From Hypericum androsaemum (Eukaryota; Streptophyta; Magnoliopsida; Malpighiales; Hypericaceae), in the NCBI GenBank assembly GCA_963995505.1, contig OZ023190.1:5164516-5228515 (forward strand): DNA of 64,000 nucleotides, read 5' to 3'. The notes below the pieces were generated by a model, which had not been told where the DNA came from, made no database searches, and worked only from the letters and a program-made list of their open reading frames with translations. Made by a program: the position numbers and the translations under genes. Of this stretch, positions 11,677 to 22,056 are shown in pieces. Numbering within the stretch: position 1 is the stretch's first letter; each line of letters begins with the position of its first letter.

Positions 11677-13457
11677 AAGATTATAGTACTAAGGTGAAGT
11701 TTTCCTTTTTTTCTTTTGAGAACTCCAATTCAGGTTCATCATTTCTGGTCGGAAAAGGTCCGGGCCGTGGCAAGGACATGACGTCAGGTGGGCAAGTGAA
11801 GCTCAAACTCCGACGGAGGAGCGTGGTAGTAACAGTAGGATTGCATGAAAATTAAAGACAGATGTGACTAGACACAAGGGCGTTGAGAAAAGATATCCAA
11901 TTACCAGGTCTTTTTTATTCCCCAGACTATTTTTTTTGGTGGTAATATTCCCCAGTCTATTAATGCATTCGCGTTGATGCAAAAAATTTACGATGAAAAA
12001 AAAAGAAACGAAAATGTACGAGTGAACAAAAAAATATATATAAAGAAAATGGATCTTAAAAGATTGGTTAATGGTTCCTAGACTTTGCCATGAATTGGGA
12101 GACAGCCTACTTGGCCATTATAGGTCCACGAGCACCGATTGAGTGCGTACTTTTTTGTTTATTTGGAATGATGGTCCTCGTATGGGTATCTTGATTATTT
12201 GACGGTGTGAATATTATTTTTTTCCGTTTTTTAACAAAATTTGTTTTACGATATTTATTTCTAGTAGTGATTCATTGAATCGTGGTACATATGAGGTGAG
12301 CAGTTGTACATTTGCGATAAGTAATGTTATGTTTAGGTGTGTTAGTAATGATACATATACATATGTGGTGATTGGTGGTATATTTGCGGTAAGTGATGGT
12401 ACAGTACATATAGTGAGCGATGTGACTTTATTGAGCAGTGGTATAGTGAGTAATGATACACGTAGATTAAGTTGTGGTACATACGTGGCGTGTTAAAAAT
12501 GCCATGAGTGGGGTGGTACACTTAAAGACAACAACCTATTTTGGATCGAACTAAAAATATTACAAATTTTAGGGACTATTTTGTATATTACGTGTTTGGA
12601 ACACTGTCGCACTGCCCGTAGCAAACCCCACCACCGCGCTACACATCCCCTCGTCCATGTTGCAACGCCACCCGATCTGATCTATACACGTTAGTCGGCG
12701 TCATTGCTAGTCAAACAACTTATCTAGTTACCACGTCACGTGAACTGTAAAACTATGTCGTTTTGATCTACGTAGCAAATCAGGTGGAAGTTTTACCCCG
12801 TCATAAAAGAGTAGAAAATACAGAGACTGAATTACCAATTTAAAATTACACGGTCTAAAAATAATATCAGTAAAACTACATGGTGGTAAAATGTACTTTT
12901 TCAAAAAAAATATATTCCAGTGGCAGAGGGTGAGTTTGATGGGAAGTTGTAGCGGGCCAAGGTGTCTGTTTTCTTCACGTGCATTAACCCACAAAATGAT
13001 CTTCCTCCCTACCCAACTATTCCACCCGGTGCTTTAATTATGGGAAACCCCACTGGACCCGGATGGTCGGACCACTCAACCACGTTTAATTTGATTATCG
13101 ATAATCTATCCGGTGGACATCAAATAAACTGTCGATAACTGTCAGATTTTATTATCGTCGTTTCCATCAAAAAATAAAAATACTAAAGAAATACTTTTTT
13201 TGTTGTTGCTTGTATTGAAACCCTTTTTTCTAACATAAATATGTGGCAGACTTCCAGCTAAGTAGCTCTTAACTTCATTTCCTTCCAATGTCGCTTGACT
13301 TCTACTCCAACCCTTTTTACTTTTTTTTTAGGAACCCAACCCTTTTTACTTGTACTGCTTATGCTTATGAAAAAAAACTAGTGCATGGAATTTGATCCCT
13401 TAGTGAGGAATTTAGAAGATCTGACATGATGACAACTGGAGGAATCAGATCCAAATG
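11677..13457. other. Intergenic DNA, no gene seen
   Basis: No convincing coding region. At about 12275-12490 there is a loose GT-rich repetition of words such as GGTACATA, GTAAGTGATGGTAC and GTGAGTAATGATACA with irregular spacing near 30 bp, probably a decayed minisatellite. The rest is unremarkable. Confidence 0.5.
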
Positions 13458-13465
13458 GTATTTAC

Positions 13466-13932
13466 CATGGTTTTAAAAAACGACTCAGAGGCCGACCCGG
13501 GATTTCTCTCGTCCTCCGGGTCGGCCGGTCGGACCGGGCGAACCACCGGTCGGACCAAATTTTTTTTATTTTTAAATATTTTAAATAATATATATATGTA
13601 GGTTAAAATATACTTATTTTCCATACAAAAAAAAGTAGACTTAATTTTTTATCTCTCCACTCTATAAATCTACTTTTATTTATTTATTTATTACTTTATA
13701 AATTTGTCAAATCAATTTTTTCTTCGAAAACCACCAAAAAAAGTCAATTTCGCCCATTTTTGTACTAACCGGGTTCGACCGGTCAGGATGGACCTCAAAA
13801 TCAGCCGGTCCGACCCGATTTAGTCCGGTTAGTACAGACCCCGGTCAAAAGCCTAAAAACGACCCGGTCTAGTGCCCGTTTCACAGTCCAACCAGTCGAA
13901 CCACTGGTCGGACCACATTTTTTAAAACCATG
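13466..13932. mobile_element. hAT-type MITE (467 bp)
   Basis: The ends are CATGGTTTTAAAAAA and its inverse TTTTTTAAAACCATG. The perfect 8-bp repeat GTATTTAC flanks them at 13458-13465 and 13933-13940, the hAT target-duplication length. The subterminal regions are full of GGTCGGACC/GGTCCGACC-type words in both orientations, and the centre is AT-rich. It is non-coding. Confidence 0.85.
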
Positions 13933-13940
13933 GTATTTAC

Positions 13941-14287
13941 AGCGATGAATCAAATTTTTGTCCTCATCCTCGGGTGCAGAGTATGATCATGGTCTGACTT
14001 GCGAGTCTATTTTAGTTATGTATGACTTAAAATAAAAATTAAGTTTCAATTCACAAACTTAAGAAGTACTAACAAAATACATAATAATTTAACATTTCGA
14101 ATATTTAAATCCAAATAAGCCTTATGCATACATTTGAGATTTTAAAATTAAGTTTCAATTCACGCCTCTATGAATCTATGAATCCATATCATCACGTTTT
14201 ATCATTTTTAAAATAAAAGATTCGGGCATGATCCAAATTTAAATTTGGTCAAATTAACGGACCTTGTATCCCTCTGGTCTAAATTTG
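13941..14287. other. Intergenic DNA, no gene seen
   Basis: AT-rich spacer between the hAT MITE and the second copia element. The phrase AAAATTAAGTTTCAATTCAC occurs twice (about 14035 and 14143), a small local duplication. Confidence 0.45.
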
Positions 14288-14292
14288 GATGG

Positions 14293-14576
14293 TGTTGGGA
14301 TGGCGAGAAATAGGAAAGATTTATTTCATATTCCTATTCCTATTCTGACTAGGTTTTGGACTCCTAATCTGACCTAGATAGGTTACTTGTACACCAAGGG
14401 TTTGTATCTATATAAAGACATGTTACCCTAGATTTTTTGTATGGCTTTGTGGCTCGGAAAGTCATCAATAAAAGTTCTCATTTCTCTTCGTGGACGTAGG
14501 TATTAGGTCGAACCACGTTATCTCTTGTGTCCATGTTCTTTGCGCGGTTTGTTCCCTATTTGCTGAATTCATAACA
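14293..14576 (+). repeat. 5' LTR of second copia element
   Basis: 284 bp. CTATATAAAG near 14407-14416 is a likely TATA box. A possible polyadenylation signal AATAAA lies near 14468. Confidence 0.9.
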
Positions 14577-14578
14577 AG

Positions 14579-14590
14579 TGGTATCAGAGC
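14579..14590 (+). other. tRNA-iMet primer-binding site
   Basis: TGGTATCAGAGC lies two bases after the LTR, as in the first copia element. Confidence 0.88.
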
Positions 14591-14602
14591 TAAGGTTGGA
14601 GG

Positions 14603-15001
14603 ATGTCAAATCACGGTGCGAAGTTTGCTCTTGTGAAGTTCGATGGTTCATTGAATTTCGGGTTATGGCAAAGACGTGTCAGGGATCTCCTCGTGCAGCA
14701 AGGAATGGTTATCGCGCTCTCGGAGAAGAAGTCCAAGAAGATGGAGGAGCAAGAGTGGGAAGAGTTGGAGGCCAAGGCAGTAGCGAAGATTCGCTTGTGC
14801 TTGGCGGATGATGAGGAGCCACCAACTGGGTTGTTGAAGAGGATCCAGGTCGGAGTCAAAGAAGTTCAATGGAAGTGGCTTCAAGTGCTGAGAAGGGTGC
14901 ATGAAGGGGACTATCCAGGACGAACTGGGGATCAAGACAACGAGGAGGGATCTGCATCTACAACCATGGCCACATGTTCAGACGGGTCGGATGATGACTG
15001 A
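14603..15001 (+). pseudogene. gag: Truncated copia gag
   Basis: From the ATG at 14603 the first 70 or so residues (MSNHGAKFALVKFDGSLNFG, then LWQRRVRDLLVQQG, then EEQEWEELEAKAVAKIRLCL) match the N-terminus of plant copia gag. After about residue 75 the family match is lost and the frame stops at 14999-15001. The rest of gag, including the zinc knuckle, is missing or scrambled. This could still supply an RNA-packaging start region but not a working capsid. Confidence 0.75.
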
Positions 15002-15022
15002 CTTTCTGTCTCATCAAGTCCA

Positions 15023-15766
15023 ATGCATCCTGGTAATCTCTTTTTGTTAGGGACCTTGAATTATAACAATAATAGTTATAAAGGTAGGCTAAAAAAGATG
15101 GATAAGGATGCGATGGTAAGGATGAAGGGTGAAAGGAAATACCTACAGGTTAGTGGGGAACATTATTGTAGGTGGAGTCACATCAATGGGTCTGATGAAG
15201 TGGAAAAAAGCTCAGGTCATATGAGGTTGGTTCGTATGAGGGAGCAAAGGCTTAATATGGATGGTTTGAGTATAGTTGGGATTCGCGAAGACATGGATAG
15301 TAAGCTATGGTTGTTTCGTGGAGGAATGGTTGGCAAGGAACTATGGTTGTCTCAGAGAAACATTGTTAGCTGGGCCCCGCTATGGTTGTCTAAAGAGACG
15401 TGTACGTCAAAGGTGTTGGGTAAGTTTTGCATAGGGAATGCGAAGCCGTTGGTAGCACTACAGGCGAATCGGGTATCTCACTCAAGGCCGAACAGTAGAG
15501 TTCGAGGCATGTCGAGGGTTCTACTTCGTAGAACAAAAGGTTGCCCTTTGTATGCTATGACATGTAGCATTGGTTTGAGGCAAGAAGGTCCAGCGAAAAA
15601 GCAGTTCGAGATTGCGGAGCATGGGGCTGACCGAAAAATAGAGGGCGTGTCTATTGGTCGCAAGGTTGCTTCAGCAGGTAGACTTGCTAATTGGGGTTCA
15701 ATGGAGATTGGAGAAAATAGGCCAAGCAAGCTCAGAAGCTCGAGTTTGGGGGCTAGCTCCAAGTGA
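15023..15766 (+). pseudogene. Degenerate copia GAG-pre-integrase remnant plus unknown
   Basis: A 247-codon open frame. Its start, LLGTLNYNNNSYKG then MDKDAMVRMKGERK and HMRLVRMREQRL, is a blurred version of the copia stretch LGTLDYNGFSYK ... VSKGA..VMKG ... HMRLGHMSE, so it derives from the protease/GAG-pre-integrase junction. The zinc-binding pattern is lost (RLVRM for RLGHM). From about residue 85 to the end I recognise nothing. The open frame probably survives by chance, though its length is unusual for dead sequence. Confidence 0.5.
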
Positions 15767-15968
15767 TTGAACAAAAGGTGAAGAGAAAGTTGAGATGGTC
15801 TTATTGATGCAGTTATCTATGGTCCGAGATGGAGTCGGTGGAGTCGGATTAGTTTTGCAAGATCTCATGGTTCTTCATGGGGCGGTGTTTTGTCAAGGTG
15901 GAGTTTGTTGAAGTTCGGGTGGAGCTTCATGGTTCTTCCACGAGATGATTTCTCGCCAAGGTGGGGAT

Positions 15969-16252
15969 TGTTGGGATGGCGAGAAATATGAAAGATTTAT
16001 TTCCTATTCCTATTCCTATTCTGACTAGGTTTTGGACTCCTAATCTGACCTAGATATGTTACTTGTACACCAAGGGTTTGTATCTATATAAAGACATGTT
16101 ACCCTAGGTTTTTTGTATGGCTTTGTGGCTCGGAAAGTCATCAATAAAAGTTCTTCTTTCTCTTCGTGGACGTAGGCATTAGGCCGAACCACGTTATCTC
16201 TTGCGTCCATGTTCTTTGCGCGGTTTATTCCCTATTTGCTGAATTCATAACA
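15969..16252 (+). repeat. 3' LTR of second copia element
   Basis: 284 bp with the same termini as the 5' LTR. The target duplication GATGG follows at 16253-16257. Confidence 0.9.
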
Positions 16253-16257
16253 GATGG

Positions 16258-16886
16258 ATTATCAAAATTTGGATTAAATAGTTGTACTATTTTGACATTA
16301 AGTTGAGTCTTTGTTCGTATTATGATTTCCTTTTCCCTAATTAACAAGGAGCAATTTGTTTGCTGCCAATTAATTACAATAATTTCTTTTTATATACTGA
16401 ATTGAAAAATATGTTCAATTCTATTATTCCTCTATCAGATGCATGACTTTTATAAGACTAAATTTATATTGAATTAATAAGACTAATTTCTTCTGAATCA
16501 ATTTTTTAGTATATATTTGAGCCGACTAATCCAGTTTCAAGTCGAGTAAGATCTTTAAAAAGTAATAAATCTCTCCCAATAGTTATTTAACACTTCTACG
16601 TTCTCAATAACTCGAATTCGAGATCTATTTAAACTAGAACACTTTTTTCGTGCGGTTATTGAATCAATATTTTGGTGAGTTATCTGGCTGCACACCCAGG
16701 TGCCTCTAGGAAGGGAACAAGGGAACGATGGGAATTTGGGGACCCTCCCCTTTGTTTGCTTTCTGAGCCTTTCCAGCTGCCACCCTCTGGGGGACACCTT
16801 TGAGAAAAAAAAATATCAACCCACATAAATGGACCAAAACTGAAGAAAAGGACCCTCTCATTCTTATCTTCTTCCTTCTGCTTCGC
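16258..16886. other. Intergenic DNA, no gene seen
   Basis: AT-rich to about 16680, then a more mixed 200 bp leading into the MULE element. No protein resemblance on either strand. Confidence 0.5.
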
Positions 16887-17139
16887 CATATACTTGGGTT
16901 TTTTTTTTGGGGTGTTTAATTTTCTGACAAATCTCGAAAGGGGTTGTCAGAAAAAGTTTTCCTTGTCTGGAGTTTTGTCTGAAACCGCACAAATTCGTGC
17001 GGTTTCATTTGCACAAAACCGCACAAAATCATGCAGTTTTTGTCAAAAAACGCACAGAATCTTGCGGTTTTGTGCAATTTTTTTTTCTTCTAGTTGGAGC
17101 CGAGCCGGAAAAAAATTCAAGAAAAATAAAGTATTTTTT

Positions 17140-17208
17140 TGGTGAGATTCGAACTCCACACCTCCACTTAGTAAAGTGATGCTCTAACCAACTAAACTAC
17201 GAGACCTC
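17140..17208 (-). other. tRNA-like sequence in left TIR
   Basis: On the minus strand it reads CTCGTAGTTTAGTTGGTTAG, AGCATCACTTTACTAAGTGG, then AGTTCGAATCTCACC. It has an A-box-like D-arm (TAGTTTAGTTGG), an anticodon-arm-like hairpin (CACTTTACTAAGTG) and a B-box-like T-loop (GTTCGAATC). Acceptor and T-stem pairing is poor, so it is unlikely to be a working tRNA. The anticodon region resembles tRNA-Thr(AGU) genes but is altered. Confidence 0.6.
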
Positions 17209-17443
17209 ATTGATTGCACCTTTAAAATAAATTATATGATATATAAATACGGACTAATGCTTTTTTTTGGTCGAGAAGGAGCACGAATACCGGAGATTTA
17301 AAAAAAATATGGGAGCAAATAATTGACGTTCTATCCCGGATTAAAAGGTAATAATTTTTCATCAAACCATGGACAATTTAATTATTGAAAAAGCAAGCAC
17401 GTACTTATATGATATATAAATACGGACTAATGCATTTATACTT

Positions 17444-17666
17444 ATTACAATGAGTGAATTCTATATTAATGTAATATATAATTTAATAGATGAGAATAAT
17501 GCTCTCAAATTTTTGGTATATTATTTATGCTCTTAAATTTAATACATAAGTTAATCTAATTTTATACAATGAGTGGTATATTACAATGTAGAACAAATTT
17601 AATAGAGCATTGTTCTCATCTATTAAATTATATTAACTTGATATAGAATATACCACTCATTGTAAT
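17444..17666. repeat. Nested inverted repeat in the MULE loop
   Basis: ATTACAATGAGTG and following bases at 17444 onward return inverted as CCACTCATTGTAAT ending at 17666, with GATGAGAATAATGCTCT/AGAGCATTGTTCTCATC further in. The arms are about 65 bp, imperfect. It looks like a smaller MITE-like hairpin inserted in the loop. An almost exact 28-bp direct repeat (near 17227-17252 and 17404-17431) lies just left of it. Confidence 0.55.
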
Positions 17667-17837
17667 AATAATGATGTTCGGATTCCATAGCTAAGTAGAG
17701 AATTACATAAATTTATATTTGGTTAATTAGTTTTTTTAATGGTTGGTTAGTTTTGTTGATGTCATTTTGTAAAAGTATAAATGCATTAGTCTGTATTGAT
17801 ACATTATATAATTTATTTTAAAGGGATAGTCAAACAA

Positions 17838-17910
17838 GTTCTCGTAGCTTAGTTGGTTAGAGCATCACTTTACTAAGTGGAGGTTGTGGAGTTCGAATCT
17901 CACCACAAAT
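17838..17910 (+). other. tRNA-like sequence in right TIR
   Basis: Mirror copy of the left-arm sequence: TCGTAGCTTAGTTGGTTAGA, GCATCACTTTACTAAGTGGA, GTTCGAATCTCACC. TAGCTTAGTTGG is an excellent pol III A-box and GTTCGAATC a fair B-box. The 7-nt stretch before the D-arm does not pair with the bases after the T-arm, so it is a tRNA-derived relic rather than a tRNA gene. Confidence 0.6.
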
Positions 17911-18157
17911 ACTTTATTTTTCTTGGATTTTTTCCCGGCTCGGCTCCAACTAGAAGAAAAAAAATTGCACAAAACCGCAAGATTCTGTGCGTTTTTTGAC
18001 AAAAACCGCATGATTTTGTGCGGTTTTATGCAAATGAAACTGCACGAATTTGTGCGGTTTTAGACAAAACCCCAGACAGAAAAAACTTTTTCTGACAACC
18101 CCCTTTCGGGATTTGTCGGAAAATTAAACACCCCCAAGAAAAAAACCCCATATACTT

Positions 18158-18986
18158 ACCCCCCATGTTTTGGTGGACCTCCTGAGAAACTTTGTCTCGT
18201 CAATCAATTCTGCCTTTATTGTTTCTCGTTTGATTAACTAATTCATATTTAATCAAACTAAATAAGAGTTATTATTTGGGCACCCTTTCGAATATTTTCT
18301 TTTCTTCAAAAGAAGAGTTATTATTTCAAATAGAATTAATTGCCACAAAACTGGGCTCATCCAATGAAGATCTGGATTCAGGCCCATCTCCATTTTTCAT
18401 GGAAGTTTGCTCTCTTTACTTGATTGAAAGAAATAAGCAAATATAGCAACAACGAGAATGTTTCATTTCAAATGATAACTAAAATCTGGAAATTGTGTGC
18501 CTCAGGTGAACTATCAATCACTTTTAGACTTCTACATTGCATGTCTACATCAACACCAGGCAAACAATAGTCAAGCTTATTTTTCTTTCCTGACAGTGCC
18601 GGTTCGATCATCTTCGAGAGGACCGAAACTAAGAGTGTTGTGATAGAACACCGAAGGAGAGATGTCCCATTCAAATCCATGATTTCCAGTTATCGATTGA
18701 GCAGCTACCGACTAAATGAATTACTTCCGGCAATGAAATGAATGAACAACACAAAGTATAGCCAAGTTTACCCGCTGGAACGAATCTAGCTAAATGACAG
18801 TACAATGCGAGACGTTACGCTCTGCACTCTTCAAGGGTGCATTTTGCCGAAATTTAACACATCATACAGGCAGCTTTCGTGTCGAATTATTTCCCATAGG
18901 AGAACTTACTTCAAAGAAACATCCGGATCATTATAGATCAGGCTTGGAACTCTACCAGGAAAAGTCGCAAAATGCGTCTGAGGCAC
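18158..18986. other. 3' flank / probable 3' UTR of the small membrane-protein gene
   Basis: No coding region seen. The part nearest 18986 should contain the 3' UTR of the minus-strand gene that ends at 18987; I could not place a polyadenylation site. Confidence 0.45.
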
Positions 18987-20139
18987 CTAGTCAGTTGCCT
19001 CCACAGGTTGCCTAACTTCACTTTGTTTCAGCTGTTCCAGGGCAGAGATTCGTCTCTCAAGTGATTCTGCTGTGCCTTTCACCTAAATAATGAGCATGAG
19101 AAAGAATTGAGTTTGGTTGAAAGCGAAACAACTCGAGCATGCTAAACAAAGATTTGCATTATGAGGTAAAAAACAGCATTTAGTAGAAATATCAATTTTA
19201 TTTTTAAAAAAATGGGTAAAAATAATGAGCATGAGAAAGAAATGAGTTTGTTCTAAAGCGAAACACCTCGAGATCACTCAACAATGCTAAATGAAGACTT
19301 GCATTGTGAAGAAAAGCAACACAAGCCGGGCCATAGCCTGAAACCAAAGGGAAATTCTTCCGAGCGGATGAGCAAGCCTATTTTATTTTATTGTGGGTTT
19401 CCGTCACTTTGAATGAAGAAAGAAGCAAAGGAAGGATGCAAAAGTAAACACAAGAGCATCTCAAGGTCTAGAACCGAGGAACTGACTGACGAAGCCCAAA
19501 GTTGTATTCAATCCAACCCAAAAATTGGCAGAACAAATTCAGAGAGGGAAAAACAAAGTGCACTTCCGATTATCGGACTTACTCATCTGTCTGCAGAAAA
19601 TAAGATCCTACAACTAACAAGAGTTTGCAATGCGAAGAGCAAGCGGCAAAACAATGAATCCACGCCACAGAAATGCGCTTCACCTAATCAGCATCTTTAC
19701 ACAATGGGAGGCCGAAAAACGGGGAATGTGCATCCGCATCAGTGCCAAGATCCTAAACAGAGCGTGTAAGCAATTCGAAAACACCGAGCCTAGCCTCGGC
19801 TCGTGGTGCGAATTGAACCAGCATTTACTTGGTCCTTTGATGTCCCAACACGACGCATTCAAAAGCCAATCGTTGGCATACCATCACTCGAATAAGCTAA
19901 TTCCAAGCACAATTTGGGAATCGGCTAATACAAGCCTCAACGCTTCCTCCACATAAATTCTCTCTAGACTGAAAAATTTCCCCCCAAGGAATTTAAAAAA
20001 AAAAAAAGGAGAATACCCGTTGAGAGATGGCTTGGTGGGCCCGCTTGTAGTCGTTGTACAGTACGTACATCCCGCCAAACGATGCCGTCGCTGCCCCCGC
20101 GAAGAAGGATGCCAATCTCACTCTCAGAACGTACCCCAT
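18987..20139 (-). CDS. Small single-pass membrane protein, two exons
   Basis: Exon 1 20139-20017 and exon 2 19082-18987, joined at a GT-AG intron in frame, give 72 residues. The N-terminus MGYVLRVRLASFFAGAATAS then FGGMYVLYNDYKRAHQAISQ contains one hydrophobic segment (about residues 8-28) followed by a charged stretch. Exon 2 (VKGTAESLERRISALEQLKQ...) is a short coiled-coil-like helix ending EATD-stop. I recognise this layout from a conserved but uncharacterised plant family of small membrane proteins. Function is unknown; location could be organellar or endomembrane. The 934-bp intron contains a local duplication. The 5' UTR is rich in GA repeats. Start choice: the first ATG after the GA tract, with the family-like MxYVLRVRLASFFAGA start. 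Confidence 0.75.
19085..19320. repeat. Intron-internal duplication
   Basis: The phrase AATAATGAGCATGAGAAAG begins at 19086 and again near 19221, and similarity continues for about 100 bp (AAAGCGAAAC, CTCGAG, AATGCTAAA, GACTTGCATT). This is an imperfect tandem duplication of about 135 bp period, starting next to the splice acceptor of the small gene's intron. Confidence 0.65.
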
Positions 20140-20140
20140 C

Positions 20141-20161
20141 TCTCTCTCTCTCTCTCTCTCT
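20141..20161 (-). repeat. (GA)n microsatellite in 5' UTR
   Basis: About 10 CT units on the plus strand, directly upstream of the ATG at 20139. GA-rich 5' UTRs are common in plant genes. Confidence 0.7.
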
Positions 20162-20302
20162 AGGTTTTCTACTCACCGTTCTTCTGGATGGATCAGTACG
20201 GCGTCGTTTTAGGCACCGCTTACTGCTACAATGACGAATGACGGACGATTCTAAATAAGCAAGGAAAAAGTTCACGTTAATACATTGTACTTGTCTCGTT
20301 TC

Positions 20303-20520
20303 CATATATGATCCTGTTATTTAAAACGTATTAAATGAGTACTTTTGGTTTAGTTGACCAATCACTTAGCCACTCATCGCCAACGACGAGCCAAAGGGTT
20401 GTACAAATTGGTGAGCTGGCACGCCATGTTAGCAAAAAAATGACATCGTCCCATTGGCTAAGTGATTGTTCATACCAAACCATAGGTAACCATGTTTTTT
20501 AAATCACATGATCATATGTG
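20303..20520. mobile_element. Foldback MITE in upstream region
   Basis: About 218 bp with imperfect inverted arms of 65-70 bp. Landmarks are TATGATCCTGTTATTTAAA and CCAATCACTTAGCCA on the left, and TGGCTAAGTGATTG and TTTAAATCACATGATCATA on the right. It lies about 165 bp upstream of the small gene's start codon, so it may contribute promoter sequence. No clear target duplication. Confidence 0.6.
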
Positions 20521-22056
20521 ACAATTGACCAAATTACAAGGTACCAAAATAAATTGTTTCCAAGAAACAATATAACAAATTTGAGATTAATTAATTTTTA
20601 AAACTATTAATTAAATTATTTTAATGAATACTTACTATAAAAAAATTCTCTATCAAATAATTGGAACTTGCCGAATTTTATCCGCACACCTGTACTGTAC
20701 ATTACTATGCAAGGTCAACCTTAATTTAATTTTTGTGATCTTTCTTGTTCACTTTTTTTTCCTGATAAACTTGGAGACAGCAACTTACTCACTGATGGCG
20801 ACAGAATATAACTAGAATTTAATTTTAAGGAAAAAGAAAAAAAAATCAACACTATATTCATATTTTACTTAGTCATCGTAGTTATGATTGTAATATCACT
20901 AAAATAATAGATTATGATATTGATAAGATTTATATAAGGGTATTATCTTATTTATTATTGAAATTCTTAAATTATTACTGACCAAAGTCGTGATGAGAGA
21001 ATATTATTGTAGAGAGATTATTAATTTATGAGTATCAATTCTTGTGACTTTTCTTTTTTATAAAACTAGGATCTCTTTTATAATCATTATCAGAAAATTT
21101 TTATTTTAGTGTTATGCGGTAGTGTCTTCTCACTTGCGTGTACTTTAGATTACGGTTCGTTAAATGACGAATTCGTAGGAAACCAATCTTTTTATATTTA
21201 GCTCGTGAAAAGATAAAGAATTATGTTTTGTTTTTTACAATTTATTTGTCAATCCCATTTTTCGAGACAAAATTTATGCTAGTCATCGCTTATCGCCCCT
21301 CTATTTTAACAAATATACGAATTTTGACGAACTAAAGATTCGAACCTACTGCCAATCGGTTAACAGCCGACCAAACTGGACTTGTCAGAGAGATGCACTT
21401 AAGCTGTTAAGCATAGCATTGAAAATAATTGGATACCCAGTTGTCTTGAGGTGTATCATAACCACACGAGTTCACTTCTATGGCATCAAACAAAGAGGTG
21501 GTAGGGAAGAAATTCAGGGGGTCATTTCAGGTCTAATTTGATTAATTTAGCCAACAAAAGCGTGCAATTCATTTTGCAGCACCCTACCGTTGATGATCTT
21601 TGCATATATGCTAAATCGTCGATCATTGTCAGGAACTCGGTCACGGAAAACTCCAATCCAGAATGATGGCCGATCTAACCTGCAGGTAAGATCATAAAGT
21701 CAAAAAACTAATCCACTAAATTGCGACCAAATCATCCCAAGTCTCAACACAAATTATATACTTGAGACATGAAGACAATCAGTAACCTATGAGTTTCCCA
21801 ACACCAAAATTTTGTAGACTTGCGTAGTCATGCTCTACTTTGACTGGAATTTAAGTAAAAATTCCGCAACGCGCAGACAAGGGTAATGCAGTATGGGAAT
21901 GGATTAATTACTTACTGTCATGTAGAAGCTAATGCACCTCCAGTTGTCCTGCAGAAGTTAAGTTCCACAATGCTCAATAAGCCCGTCACAAGTTGTAATC
22001 AAACAAGATGTCGAAATGGAAATCTTGCAATTTAGCATTGTTAAGTCGTACCTGCC
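20521..22056. other. Intergenic DNA and 3' region of the coiled-coil gene
   Basis: 20521-21550 is AT-rich with no gene. The stretch from about 21580 to 22056 is less AT-rich and lies directly downstream of the stop codon at 22057; it probably holds the 3' UTR of the minus-strand gene, perhaps with a 3'-UTR intron, because GTACGACTT-type donor sequence follows the stop. Confidence 0.4.

Larger units (their letters stand above)
14293..16252 (+). mobile_element. Non-autonomous copia element (1.96 kb)
   Basis: Two 284-bp LTRs (14293-14576, 15969-16252) run from TGTTGGGA to CATAACA, flanked by the duplication GATGG (14288-14292, 16253-16257). TGGTATCAGAGC at 14579-14590 is the initiator-Met primer-binding site, and AAGGTGGGGAT precedes the 3' LTR. 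The 1.39-kb interior keeps only the start of gag and a degenerate GAG-pre-integrase segment. Integrase, RT and RNase H are absent, so it must rely on enzymes from another copy. By eye the LTRs differ at about 10 of 284 positions (3-4%). Confidence 0.93.
16896..18148. mobile_element. MULE-type element with tRNA-like sequence in both TIRs
   Basis: A 1253-bp foldback. The left arm (16896 to about 17252) and right arm (about 17783-18148) are inverted copies of about 360 bp. A perfect 9-bp duplication CATATACTT flanks it at 16887-16895 and 18149-18157, the Mutator-superfamily length. Termini are GGGTTTTTTT...GGGGTGTTTAATTTT and its inverse. Each arm carries, from outside in: a subterminal block of short palindromes around ACCGCACAAA/TTTGTGCGGT, a TTGGAGCCGAGCCGG block, a tRNA-like sequence, and an AT-rich stretch. 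No transposase is present. Confidence 0.85.

Noticed and set aside
15478..15774. A minus-strand 98-codon open frame in the second copia element
   Set aside because: It overlaps the longer plus-strand frame, lacks similarity to any family, and lies in a decayed interior.
17140..17910. The two tRNA-like sequences as functional tRNA genes
   Set aside because: The D-arm and boxes look right but the acceptor stem does not pair, the T-stem has mismatches and the anticodon-arm loop length is wrong for the best pairing. They are reported as tRNA-derived parts of a MULE instead.
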